64,000 bases of DNA from Ilex aquifolium (lineage: Eukaryota > Streptophyta > Magnoliopsida > Aquifoliales > Aquifoliaceae): the NCBI GenBank assembly GCA_951799425.1, contig OX637397.1, positions 42,016,409 through 42,080,408 on the forward strand, read 5' to 3'. Each line of letters opens with the position of its first letter. The first letter of the stretch is position 1. A program made the position numbers and the translations under genes. This document shows, one piece after another, positions 1 to 12,800 of the stretch. The notes beneath the pieces were generated by a model that was not told the origin of the DNA, made no database searches, and saw nothing but the letters and a program-made list of their open reading frames with translations.

Positions 1-71
1 GAAGTTTGGTATAGTTGACCATTCCCCTCCACAAGGAAAAAAAAGTAATTTCCCATTCTTTCTTATTTCTG
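1..71. repeat. Partial beta subunit at left edge
   Basis: Bases 1-71 are the last 71 bases of a beta subunit, cut by the window edge. They hold the gaccattcccc segment, the A8 run and the pyrimidine-rich end that precede an alpha subunit. The gacc variant at the start is the form found before many D1 dimers. Confidence 0.95.
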
Positions 72-250
72 ACATAACTTTTTACTCCGGTCTCTGATTA
101 AGTTGATTCTTGCGGCATTGTAAAGAATTCTTGAATCCCTAACCATTTTATTCACATCAAAAGTCATGAAAAATCCTCTAGCATGGGCTATATTGTAACG
201 CAAATTTGGTGTAGTAAGTAGTCCTCCTTTAAAATGAAATAGTCTATCGG
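72..250. repeat. Alpha subunit (179 bp), representative copy
   Basis: First half of the dimer, shown here in a D1 copy. It runs from acataac to tctatcgg. G+C is about 35 % by hand count. It aligns along its whole length with beta: both start acataac, both carry attcttgc.gcatt.taaag, then a ccctaacc word, attcaNatcaaaa, a tc.tcta.ca word, and ttggt.tagt followed by a C-rich stretch. Most class-defining bases of the dimer (D1-D9) lie in this half. D1, D2 and D5 copies have a GAATTC (EcoRI) site near position 55 of alpha; D3, D4 and D7 have GAATTA there, and D2x has TAATTC. The reverse strand is open for 63 codons, but this is judged not to be a gene. Confidence 0.9.
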
Positions 251-450
251 ACATAACATTTTCACCCGAACTCGGATAGAGCTAATTCTTGCAGCATTTT
301 AAAGAGAACTTGAAACCCTAACCAATATATTCAGATCAAAATTGGTGATTCATCTTCTAACAAGTTCGAAATGGTGATGGAAGTTTGGTATAGTTGTCCA
401 TTCCCCTCCACAAGGAAAAAAAAGTAATTTCCCATTCTTTCTTATTTCTG
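251..450. repeat. Beta subunit (200 bp), representative copy
   Basis: Second half of the dimer, homologous to alpha but about 21 bp longer. The extra length is at the 3' end, which holds an A8 run (aaggaaaaaaaag) followed by a pyrimidine-rich tract (tttcccattctttcttattt). Beta has its own variants: tcacccg/gatagag/cagcatttt; tctcccg/gattgag/cggcattgt; a form with gaacatgaaa; and cgcatttt, cgcattgt or tggcatttt forms. The tail is gacc, gtcc, ggcc or ggca before attc. The ggcc/ggca tail pairs with cgcctcc and with loss of one T, which makes those dimers 378 bp. At 322-345 there is a CCAAT...ATTGG dyad, followed by tcttctaacaag at 353-364; both resemble elements of Arabidopsis CEN180 on the opposite strand. 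Confidence 0.9.
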
Positions 451-3101
451 ACATAACTTTTTACTCCGGTCTCTGATTAAGTTGATTCTTGCGGCATTGT
501 AAAGAATTCTTGAATCCCTAACCATTTTATTCACATCAAAAGTCACGAAAAATCCTCTAGCACGGGCTATATTGTAACGCAAATTTGGTGTAATAAGTAG
601 TCCTCCTTTAAAATGAAATAGTCTATCGGACATAACATTTTCTCCCGAACTCGGATTGAGCTAATTCTTGCGGCATTGTAAAGAGAACTTGAAACCCTAA
701 CCAATATATTCAGATCAAAATTGGTGATTCATCTTCTAACAAGTTCGAAATGGTGATGGAAGTTTGGTATAGTTGGCCATTCGCCTCCACAAGGAAAAAA
801 AAGTAATTCCCATTCATTCTTATTTCTGACATAACTGTTTACTCCGGTCTCTGATTAAGTTGATTCTTGCGGCATTGTAAAGAATTATTGAATCCCTTAC
901 CATTTTATTCACATCAAAAGTCATGAAAAATCCTCTAGCATGGGCTATATTGTAACGCAAATTTGGTGTAGTAAGTAGTCCTCCTTTAAAATGAAATAGT
1001 CTATCGGACATAACATTTTCACCCGAACTCGGATAGAGCTAATTCTTGCAGCATTTTAAAGAGAACTTGAAACCCTAACCAATATATTTAGATCAAAATT
1101 GGTGATTCATCTTCTAACAAGTTCGAAATGGTGATGGAAGTTTGGTATAGTTGTCCATTCCCCTCCACAAGGAAAAAAAAGTAATTTCCCATTCTTTCTT
1201 ATTTCTGACATAACTTTTTACTCCGGTCTCTGATTAAGTTGATTCTTGCGGCATTGTAAAGAATTATTGAATCCCTTACCATTTTATTCACATCAAAAGT
1301 CATGAAAAATCCTCTAGCATGGGCTATATTGTAACGCAAATTTGGTGTAGTAAGTAGTCCTCCTTTAAAATGAAATAGTCTACCGGACATAACTTTTTCT
1401 CCCGAACTCGGATTGAGCTAATTCTTGCGGCATTGTAAAGAGAACATGAAACCCTAACCAATATATTCAGATCAAAATTGGTGATTCATCTTCTAACAAG
1501 TTCGAAATGGTGATGGAAGTTTGGTATAGTTGACCATTCCCCTCCACAAGGAAAAAAAAGTAATTTCCCATTCTTTCTTATTTCTGACATAACTTTTTAC
1601 TCCGGTCTCTGATTAAGTTGATTCTTGCGGCATTGTAAAGAATTCTTGAATCCCTAACCATTTTATTCACATCAAAAGTCATGAAAAATCCTCTAGCATG
1701 GGCTATATTGTAACGCAAATTTGGTGTAGTAAGTAGTCCTCCTTTAAAATGAAATAGTCTATCGGACATAACATTTTCACCCGAACTCGGATAGAGCTAA
1801 TTCTTGCAGCATTTTAAAGAGAACTTGAAACCCTAACCAATATATTCAGATCAAAATTGGTGATTCATCTTCTAACAAGTTCGAAATGGTGATGGAAGTT
1901 TGGTATAGTTGTCCATTCCCCTCCACAAGGAAAAAAAAGTAATTTCCCATTCTTTCTTATTTCTGACATAACTTTTTACTCCGGTCTCTGATTAAGTTGA
2001 TTCTTGCGGCATTGTAAATAATTCTTGAATCCCTAACCATTTTATTCACATCAAAAGTCACGAAAAATCCTCTAGCACGGGCTATATTGTAACGCAAATT
2101 TGGTGTAATAAGTAGTCCTCCTTTAAAATGAAATAGTCTATCGGACATAACATTTTCTCCCGAACTCGGATAGAGCTAATTCTTGTGGCATTTTAAAGAG
2201 AACTTGAAACCCTAACCAATATATTCAGATCAAAATTGGTGATTCATCTTCTAACAAGTTCGAAATGGTGATGGAAGTTTGGTATAGTTGGCCATTCGCC
2301 TCCACAAGGAAAAAAAAGTAATTCCCATTCATTCTTATTTCTGACATAACTGTTTACTCCGGTCTCTGATCAAGTTGATTCTTGCGGCATTGTAAAGAAT
2401 TATTGAATCGCTTACCATTTTATTCACATCAAAAGTCATGAAAAATCCTCTAGCATGGGCTATATTGTAACGCAAATTTGGTGTAGTAAGTAGTCCTCCT
2501 TTAAAATGAAATAGTCTATCGGACATAACTTTTTCACCCGAACTCGGATTGAGCTAATTCTTGCCGCATTTTAAAGAGAACTTGAAACCCTAACCAATAT
2601 ATTCAGATCAAAATTGGTGATTCATCTTCTAACAAGTTCGAAATGGTGATGGAAGTTTGGTATAGTTGTCCATTCCCCTCCACAAGGAAAAAAAAGTAAT
2701 TTCCCATTCTTTCTTATTTCTGACATAACTTTTTACTCCGGTCTCTGATTAAGTTGATTCTTGCGGCATTGTAAAGAATTCTTGAATCCCTTACCATTTT
2801 ATTCACATCAAAAGTCATGAAAAATCCTCTAGCATGGGCTATATTGTAACGCAAATTTGGTGTAGTAAGTAGTCCTCCTTTAAAATGAAATAGTCTATCG
2901 GACATAACATTTTCACCCGAACTCGGATAGAGCTAATTCTTGCAGCATTTTAAAGAGAACTTGAAACCCTAACCAATATATTTAGATCAAAATTGGTGAT
3001 TCATCTTCTAACAAGTTCGAAATGGTGATGGAAGTTTGGTATAGTTGTCCATTCCCCTCCACAAGGAAAAAAAAGTAATTTCCCATTCTTTCTTATTTCT
3101 G

Positions 3102-6100
3102 ACATAACTTTTTACTCCGGTCTCTGATTAAGTTGATTCTTGCGGCATTGTAAAGAATTCTTGAATCCCTAACCATTTTATTCACAACAAAAGTCACGAA
3201 AAATCCTCTAGCACGGGCTATATTGTAACGCAAATTTGGTGTAATAAGTAGTCCTCCTTTAAAATGAAATAGTCTATCGGACATAACATTTTCTCCCGAA
3301 CTCGGATTGAGCTAATTCTTGCGGCATTGTAAAGAGAACTTGAAACCCTAACCAATATATTGAGATCAAAATTGGTGATTCATCTTCTAACAAGTTCGAT
3401 ATGGTGATGGAAGTTTGGTATAGTTGGCCATTCGCCTCCACAAGGAAAAAAAAGTAATTCCCATTCATTCTTATTTCTGACATAACTGTTTACTCCGGTC
3501 TCTGATTAAGTTGATTCTTGCGGCATTGTAAAGAATTATTGAATCCCTTACCATTTTATTCACATCAAAAGTCATGAAAAATCCTCTAGCATGGGCTATA
3601 TTGTAACGCAAATTTGGTGTAGTAAGTAGTCCTCCTTTAAAATGAAATAGTCTATCGGACATAACTTTTTCTCCCGAACTCGGATTGAGCTAATTCTTGC
3701 GGCATTGTAAAGAGAACATGAAACCCTAACCAATATATTCAGATCAAAATTGGTGATTCATCTTCTAACAAGTTCGAAATGGTGATGGAAGTTTGGTATA
3801 GTTGACCATTCCCCTCCACAAGGAAAAAAAAGTAATTTCCCATTCTTTCTTATTTCTGACATAACTTTTTACTCCGGTCTCTGATTAAGTTGATTCTTGC
3901 GGCATTGTAAAGAATTCTTGAATCCCTAACCATTTTATTCACATCAAAAGTCATGAAAAATCCTCTAGCATGGGCTATATTGTAACGCAAATTTGGTGTA
4001 GTAAGTAGTCCTCCTTTAAAATGAAATAGTCTATCGGACATAACATTTTCACCCGAACTCGGATAGAGCTAATTCTTGCAGCATTTTAAAGAGAACTTGA
4101 AACCCTAACCAATATATTCAGATCAAAATTGGTGATTCATCTTCTAACAAGTTCGAAATGGTGATGGAAGTTTGGTATAGTTGTCCATTCCCCTCCACAA
4201 GGAAAAAAAAGTAATTTCCCATTCTTTCTTATTTCTGACATAACTTTTTACTCCGGTCTCTGATTAAGTTGATTCTTGCGGCATTGTAAAGAATTCTTGA
4301 ATCCCTAACCATTTTATTCACATCAAAAGTCACGAAAAATCCTCTAGCACGGGCTATATTGTAACGCAAATTTGGTGTAATAAGTAGTCCTCCTTTAAAA
4401 TGAAATAGTCTATCGGACATAACATTTTCTCCCGAACTCGGATTGAGCTAATTCTTGCGGCATTGTAAAGAGAACTTGAAACCCTAACCAATATATTCAG
4501 ATCAAAATTGGTGATTCATCTTCTAACAAGTTCGAAATGGTGATGGAAGTTTGGTATAGTTGGCCATTCGCCTCCACAAGGAAAAAAAAGTAATTCCCAT
4601 TCATTCTTATTTCTGACATAACTGTTTACTCCGGTCTCTGATTAAGTTGATTCTTGCGGCATTGTAAAGAATTATTGAATCCCTTACCATTTTATTCACA
4701 TCAAAAGTCATGAAAAATCCTCTAGCATGGGCTATATTGTAACGCAAATTTGGTGTAGTAAGTAGTCCTCCTTTAAAATGAAATAGTCTATCGGACATAA
4801 CATTTTCACCCGAACTCGGATAGAGCTAATTCTTGCAGCATTTTAAAGAGAACTTGAAACCCTAACCAATATATTTAGATCAAAATTGGTGATTCATCTT
4901 CTAACAAGTTCGAAATGGTGATGGAAGTTTGGTATAGTTGTCCATTCCCCTCCACAAGGAAAAAAAAGTAATTTCCCATTCTTTCTTATTTCTGACATAA
5001 CTTTTTACTCCGGTCTCTGATTAAGTTGATTCTTGCGGCATTGTAAAGAATTCTTGAATCCCTAACCATTTTATTCACAACAAAAGTCACGAAAAATCCT
5101 CTAGCACGGGCTATATTGTAACGCAAATTTGGTGTAATAAGTAGTCCTCCTTTAAAATGAAATAGTCTATCGGACATAACATTTTCTCCCGAACTCGGAT
5201 TGAGCTAATTCTTGCGGCATTGTAAAGAGAACTTGAAACCCTAACCAATATATTGAGATCAAAATTGGTGATTCATCTTCTAACAAGTTCGATATGGTGA
5301 TGGAAGTTTGGTATAGTTGGCCATTCGCCTCCACAAGGAAAAAAAAGTAATTCCCATTCATTCTTATTTCTGACATAACTGTTTACTCCGGTCTCTGATT
5401 AAGTTGATTCTTGCGGCATTGTAAAGAATTATTGAATCCCTTACCATTTTATTCACATCAAAAGTCATGAAAAATCCTCTAGCATGGGCTATATTGTAAC
5501 GCAAATTTGGTGTAGTAAGTAGTCCTCCTTTAAAATGAAATAGTCTATCGGACATAACTTTTTCTCCCGAACTCGGATTGAGCTAATTCTTGCGGCATTG
5601 TAAAGAGAACATGAAACCCTAACCAATATATTCAGATCAAAATTGGTGATTCATCTTCTAACAAGTTCGAAATGGTGATGGAAGTTTGGTATAGTTGACC
5701 ATTCCCCTCCACAAGGAAAAAAAAGTAATTTCCCATTCTTTCTTATTTCTGACATAACTTTTTACTCCGGTCTCTGATTAAGTTGATTCTTGCGGCATTG
5801 TAAAGAATTCTTGAATCCCTAACCATTTTATTCACATCAAAAGTCATGAAAAATCCTCTAGCATGGGCTATATTGTAACGCAAATTTGGTGTAGTAAGTA
5901 GTCCTCCTTTAAAATGAAATAGTCTATCGGACATAACATTTTCACCCGAACTCGGATAGAGCTAATTCTTGCAGCATTTTAAAGAGAACTTGAAACCCTA
6001 ACCAATATATTCAGATCAAAATTGGTGATTCATCTTCTAACAAGTTCGAAATGGTGATGGAAGTTTGGTATAGTTGTCCATTCCCCTCCACAAGGAAAAA

Positions 6101-6887
6101 AAAGTAATTTCCCATTCTTTCTTATTTCTGACATAACTTTTTACTCCGGTCTCTGATTAAGTTGATTCTTGCGGCATTGTAAAGAATTCTTGAATCCCTA
6201 ACCATTTTATTCACATCAAAAGTCACGAAAAATCCTCTAGCACGGGCTATATTGTAACGCAAATTTGGTGTAATAAGTAGTCCTCCTTTAAAATGAAATA
6301 GTCTATCGGACATAACATTTTCTCCCGAACTCGGATTGAGCTAATTCTTGCGGCATTGTAAAGAGAACTTGAAACCCTAACCAATATATTCAGATCAAAA
6401 TTGGTGATTCATCTTCTAACAAGTTCGAAATGGTGATGGAAGTTTGGTATAGTTGGCCATTCGCCTCCACAAGGAAAAAAAAGTAATTCCCATTCATTCT
6501 TATTTCTGACATAACTGTTTACTCCGGTCTCTGATTAAGTTGATTCTTGCGGCATTGTAAAGAATTATTGAATCCCTTACCATTTTATTCACATCAAAAG
6601 TCATGAAAAATCCTCTAGCATGGGCTATATTGTAACGCAAATTTGGTGTAGTAAGTAGTCCTCCTTTAAAATGAAATAGTCTATCGGACATAACATTTTC
6701 ACCCGAACTCGGATAGAGCTAATTCTTGCAGCATTTTAAAGAGAACTTGAAACCCTAACCAATATATTTAGATCAAAATTGGTGATTCATCTTCTAACAA
6801 GTTCGAAATGGTGATGGAAGTTTGGTATAGTTGTCCATTCCCCTCCACAAGGAAAAAAAAGTAATTTCCCATTCTTTCTTATTTCTG
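3102..6887. repeat. 5-dimer HOR, two copies of 1893 bp
   Basis: Two consecutive copies (3102-4994 and 4995-6887) share the order D5, D3, D1, D2, D3. A rare base change that turns TTCGAA into TTCGAT (ttcgatatgg) occurs at 3395 and 5288, exactly 1893 bp apart, and is not in the next D5 dimer at 6888. The two copies therefore arose from each other by a recent duplication. The period is five dimers, three of 379 bp and two of 378 bp. Confidence 0.85.
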
Positions 6888-9800
6888 ACATAACTTTTTA
6901 CTCCGGTCTCTGATTAAGTTGATTCTTGCGGCATTGTAAAGAATTCTTGAATCCCTAACCATTTTATTCACAACAAAAGTCACGAAAAATCCTCTAGCAC
7001 GGGCTATATTGTAACGCAAATTTGGTGTAATAAGTAGTCCTCCTTTAAAATGAAATAGTCTATCGGACATAACATTTTCTCCCGAACTCGGATTGAGCTA
7101 ATTCTTGCGGCATTGTAAAGAGAACTTGAAACCCTAACCAATATATTGAGATCAAAATTGGTGATTCATCTTCTAACAAGTTCGAAATGGTGATGGAAGT
7201 TTGGTATAGTTGGCCATTCGCCTCCACAAGGAAAAAAAAGTAATTCCCATTCATTCTTATTTCTGACATAACTGTTTACTCCGGTCTCTGATTAAGTTGA
7301 TTCTTGCGGCATTGTAAAGAATTATTGAATCCCTTACCATTTTATTCACATCAAAAGTCATGAAAAATCCTCTAGCATGGGCTATATTGTAACGCAAATT
7401 TGGTGTAGTAAGTAGTCCTCCTTTAAAATGAAATAGTCTACCGGACATAACTTTTTCTCCCGAACTCGGATTGAGCTAATTCTTGCGGCATTGTAAAGAG
7501 AACATGAAACCCTAACCAATATATTCAGATCAAAATTGGTGATTCATCTTCTAACAAGTTCGAAATGGTGATGGAAGTTTGGTATAGTTGACCATTCCCC
7601 TCCACAAGGAAAAAAAAGTAATTTCCCATTCTTTCTTATTTCTGACATAACTTTTTACTCCGGTCTCTGATTAAGTTGATTCTTGCGGCATTGTAAAGAA
7701 TTCTTGAATCCCTAACCATTTTATTCACATCAAAAGTCATGAAAAATCCTCTAGCATGGGCTATATTGTAACGCAAATTTGGTGTAGTAAGTAGTCCTCC
7801 TTTAAAATGAAATAGTCTATCGGACATAACATTTTCACCCGAACTCGGATAGAGCTAATTCTTGCAGCATTTTAAAGAGAACTTGAAACCCTAACCAATA
7901 TATTCAGATCAAAATTGGTGATTCATCTTCTAACAAGTTCGAAATGGTGATGGAAGTTTGGTATAGTTGTCCATTCCCCTCCACAAGGAAAAAAAAGTAA
8001 TTTCCCATTCTTTCTTATTTCTGACATAACTTTTTACTCCGGTCTCTGATTAAGTTGATTCTTGCGGCATTGTAAATAATTCTTGAATCCCTAACCATTT
8101 TATTCACATCAAAAGTCACGAAAAATCCTCTAGCACGGGCTATATTGTAACGCAAATTTGGTGTAATAAGTAGTCCTCCTTTAAAATGAAATAGTCTATC
8201 GGACATAACATTTTCTCCCGAACTCGGATAGAGCTAATTCTTGTGGCATTTTAAAGAGAACTTGAAACCCTAACCAATATATTCAGATCAAAATTGGTGA
8301 TTCATCTTCTAACAAGTTCGAAATGGTGATGGAAGTTTGGTATAGTTGGCCATTCGCCTCCACAAGGAAAAAAAAGTAATTCCCATTCATTCTTATTTCT
8401 GACATAACTGTTTACTCCGGTCTCTGATCAAGTTGATTCTTGCGGCATTGTAAAGAATTATTGAATCGCTTACCATTTTATTCACATCAAAAGTCATGAA
8501 AAATCCTCTAGCATGGGCTATATTGTAACGCAAATTTGGTGTAGTAAGTAGTCCTCCTTTAAAATGAAATAGTCTATCGGACATAACTTTTTCACCCGAA
8601 CTCGGATTGAGCTAATTCTTGCCGCATTTTAAAGAGAACTTGAAACCCTAACCAATATATTCAGATCAAAATTGGTGATTCATCTTCTAACAAGTTCGAA
8701 ATGGTGATGGAAGTTTGGTATAGTTGTCCATTCCCCTCCACAAGGAAAAAAAAGTAATTTCCCATTCTTTCTTATTTCTGACATAACTTTTTACTCCGGT
8801 CTCTGATTAAGTTGATTCTTGCGGCATTGTAAAGAATTCTTGAATCCCTTACCATTTTATTCACATCAAAAGTCATGAAAAATCCTCTAGCATGGGCTAT
8901 ATTGTAACGCAAATTTGGTGTAGTAAGTAGTCCTCCTTTAAAATGAAATAGTCTATCGGACATAACATTTTCACCCGAACTCGGATAGAGCTAATTCTTG
9001 CAGCATTTTAAAGAGAACTTGAAACCCTAACCAATATATTTAGATCAAAATTGGTGATTCATCTTCTAACAAGTTCGAAATGGTGATGGAAGTTTGGTAT
9101 AGTTGTCCATTCCCCTCCACAAGGAAAAAAAAGTAATTTCCCATTCTTTCTTATTTCTGACATAACTTTTTACTCCGGTCTCTGATTAAGTTGATTCTTG
9201 CGGCATTGTAAAGAATTCTTGAATCCCTAACCATTTTATTCACATCAAAAGTCACGAAAAATCCTCTAGCACGGGCTATATTGTAACGCAAATTTGGTGT
9301 AATAAGTAGTCCTCCTTTAAAATGAAATAGTCTATCGGACATAACATTTTCTCCCGAACTCGGATTGAGCTAATTCTTGCGGCATTGTAAAGAGAACTTG
9401 AAACCCTAACCAATATATTCAGATCAAAATTGGTGATTCATCTTCTAACAAGTTCGAAATGGTGATGGAAGTTTGGTATAGTTGGCCATTCGCCTCCACA
9501 AGGAAAAAAAAGTAATTCCCATTCATTCTTATTTCTGACATAACTGTTTACTCCGGTCTCTGATTAAGTTGATTCTTGCGGCATTGTAAAGAATTATTGA
9601 ATCCCTTACCATTTTATTCACATCAAAAGTCATGAAAAATCCTCTAGCATGGGCTATATTGTAACGCAAATTTGGTGTAGTAAGTAGTCCTCCTTTAAAA
9701 TGAAATAGTCTATCGGACATAACATTTTCACCCGAACTCGGATAGAGCTAATTCTTGCAGCATTTTAAAGAGAACTTGAAACCCTAACCAATATATTTAG

Positions 9801-12800
9801 ATCAAAATTGGTGATTCATCTTCTAACAAGTTCGAAATGGTGATGGAAGTTTGGTATAGTTGTCCATTCCCCTCCACAAGGAAAAAAAAGTAATTTCCCA
9901 TTCTTTCTTATTTCTGACATAACTTTTTACTCCGGTCTCTGATTAAGTTGATTCTTGCGGCATTGTAAAGAATTCTTGAATCCCTAACCATTTTATTCAC
10001 AACAAAAGTCACGAAAAATCCTCTAGCACGGGCTATATTGTAACGCAAATTTGGTGTAATAAGTAGTCCTCCTTTAAAATGAAATAGTCTATCGGACATA
10101 ACATTTTCTCCCGAACTCGGATTGAGCTAATTCTTGCGGCATTGTAAAGAGAACTTGAAACCCTAACCAATATATTGAGATCAAAATTGGTGATTCATCT
10201 TCTAACAAGTTCGAAATGGTGATGGAAGTTTGGTATAGTTGGCCATTCGCCTCCACAAGGAAAAAAAAGTAATTCCCATTCATTCTTATTTCTGACATAA
10301 CTGTTTACTCCGGTCTCTGATTAAGTTGATTCTTGCGGCATTGTAAAGAATTATTGAATCCCTTACCATTTTATTCACATCAAAAGTCATGAAAAATCCT
10401 CTAGCATGGGCTATATTGTAACGCAAATTTGGTGTAGTAAGTAGTCCTCCTTTAAAATGAAATAGTCTACCGGACATAACTTTTTCTCCCGAACTCGGAT
10501 TGAGCTAATTCTTGCGGCATTGTAAAGAGAACATGAAACCCTAACCAATATATTCAGATCAAAATTGGTGATTCATCTTCTAACAAGTTCGAAATGGTGA
10601 TGGAAGTTTGGTATAGTTGACCATTCCCCTCCACAAGGAAAAAAAAGTAATTTCCCATTCTTTCTTATTTCTGACATAACTTTTTACTCCGGTCTCTGAT
10701 TAAGTTGATTCTTGCGGCATTGTAAAGAATTCTTGAATCCCTAACCATTTTATTCACATCAAAAGTCATGAAAAATCCTCTAGCATGGGCTATATTGTAA
10801 CGCAAATTTGGTGTAGTAAGTAGTCCTCCTTTAAAATGAAATAGTCTATCGGACATAACATTTTCACCCGAACTCGGATAGAGCTAATTCTTGCAGCATT
10901 TTAAAGAGAACTTGAAACCCTAACCAATATATTCAGATCAAAATTGGTGATTCATCTTCTAACAAGTTCGAAATGGTGATGGAAGTTTGGTATAGTTGTC
11001 CATTCCCCTCCACAAGGAAAAAAAAGTAATTTCCCATTCTTTCTTATTTCTGACATAACTTTTTACTCCGGTCTCTGATTAAGTTGATTCTTGCGGCATT
11101 GTAAATAATTCTTGAATCCCTAACCATTTTATTCACATCAAAAGTCACGAAAAATCCTCTAGCACGGGCTATATTGTAACGCAAATTTGGTGTAATAAGT
11201 AGTCCTCCTTTAAAATGAAATAGTCTATCGGACATAACATTTTCTCCCGAACTCGGATAGAGCTAATTCTTGTGGCATTTTAAAGAGAACTTGAAACCCT
11301 AACCAATATATTCAGATCAAAATTGGTGATTCATCTTCTAACAAGTTCGAAATGGTGATGGAAGTTTGGTATAGTTGGCCATTCGCCTCCACAAGGAAAA
11401 AAAAGTAATTCCCATTCATTCTTATTTCTGACATAACTGTTTACTCCGGTCTCTGATCAAGTTGATTCTTGCGGCATTGTAAAGAATTATTGAATCGCTT
11501 ACCATTTTATTCACATCAAAAGTCATGAAAAATCCTCTAGCATGGGCTATATTGTAACGCAAATTTGGTGTAGTAAGTAGTCCTCCTTTAAAATGAAATA
11601 GTCTATCGGACATAACTTTTTCACCCGAACTCGGATTGAGCTAATTCTTGCCGCATTTTAAAGAGAACTTGAAACCCTAACCAATATATTCAGATCAAAA
11701 TTGGTGATTCATCTTCTAACAAGTTCGAAATGGTGATGGAAGTTTGGTATAGTTGTCCATTCCCCTCCACAAGGAAAAAAAAGTAATTTCCCATTCTTTC
11801 TTATTTCTGACATAACTTTTTACTCCGGTCTCTGATTAAGTTGATTCTTGCGGCATTGTAAAGAATTCTTGAATCCCTTACCATTTTATTCACATCAAAA
11901 GTCATGAAAAATCCTCTAGCATGGGCTATATTGTAACGCAAATTTGGTGTAGTAAGTAGTCCTCCTTTAAAATGAAATAGTCTATCGGACATAACATTTT
12001 CACCCGAACTCGGATAGAGCTAATTCTTGCAGCATTTTAAAGAGAACTTGAAACCCTAACCAATATATTTAGATCAAAATTGGTGATTCATCTTCTAACA
12101 AGTTCGAAATGGTGATGGAAGTTTGGTATAGTTGTCCATTCCCCTCCACAAGGAAAAAAAAGTAATTTCCCATTCTTTCTTATTTCTGACATAACTTTTT
12201 ACTCCGGTCTCTGATTAAGTTGATTCTTGCGGCATTGTAAAGAATTCTTGAATCCCTAACCATTTTATTCACATCAAAAGTCACGAAAAATCCTCTAGCA
12301 CGGGCTATATTGTAACGCAAATTTGGTGTAATAAGTAGTCCTCCTTTAAAATGAAATAGTCTATCGGACATAACATTTTCTCCCGAACTCGGATTGAGCT
12401 AATTCTTGCGGCATTGTAAAGAGAACTTGAAACCCTAACCAATATATTCAGATCAAAATTGGTGATTCATCTTCTAACAAGTTCGAAATGGTGATGGAAG
12501 TTTGGTATAGTTGGCCATTCGCCTCCACAAGGAAAAAAAAGTAATTCCCATTCATTCTTATTTCTGACATAACTGTTTACTCCGGTCTCTGATTAAGTTG
12601 ATTCTTGCGGCATTGTAAAGAATTATTGAATCCCTTACCATTTTATTCACATCAAAAGTCATGAAAAATCCTCTAGCATGGGCTATATTGTAACGCAAAT
12701 TTGGTGTAGTAAGTAGTCCTCCTTTAAAATGAAATAGTCTATCGGACATAACATTTTCACCCGAACTCGGATAGAGCTAATTCTTGCAGCATTTTAAAGA

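Larger units (their letters stand above)
72..3101. repeat. Dimers 1-8, a contracted relative of the 8-dimer HOR
   Basis: Class order is D1, D2, D3, D3g, D1, D2x, D4, D1t. Dimers 2-8 match the 8-dimer HOR found at 6131-15217 (D2, D3, D5, D3g, D1, D2x, D4, D1t) except that D5 is absent. This fits a one-dimer deletion by unequal exchange, or an older form before D5 was added. Dimer 4 (1208-1586) ends ctaccgg like D3g but begins with tttttact rather than tgtttact, so its left end comes from another class. The rare gtaaataattc of D2x is in dimer 6. Confidence 0.8.

Noticed and set aside
63-254. A 63-codon reverse-strand reading frame, open in all 169 copies of alpha
   Set aside because: The repeat period (379) is not a multiple of three, class differences are mostly amino-acid changing (for example H to R, M to V, D to V, R to I), and there is no family resemblance or gene context. 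An open frame copied with a young satellite stays open by descent. Not annotated as a gene.
314-322. aaaccctaa, a match to one unit of the plant telomere repeat
   Set aside because: Only a single unit per beta, with no tandem heptamers on either side. It is part of the satellite consensus and not an interstitial telomere tract.
251-450. Possible CENP-B box in beta (ttcg and cgaactcgg words)
   Set aside because: The core pattern NTTCGNNNNANNCGGGN is not met on either strand. ttcgaaatgg lacks the CGGG part, and the reverse ttcggg word has wrong spacing.
417-450. A8 run plus pyrimidine tract as a retroposon tail or a terminator
   Set aside because: It is present in every beta at the same place, has no target-site duplication or hairpin before it, and is simply part of the repeat unit.
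3274-3483. A 63- to 69-codon reverse-strand frame across beta in many copies
   Set aside because: It is open only in beta variants with the tctcccg/gattgag form, its length depends on the class, and it overlaps the alpha frame. It is the product of satellite sequence, not selection for a protein.
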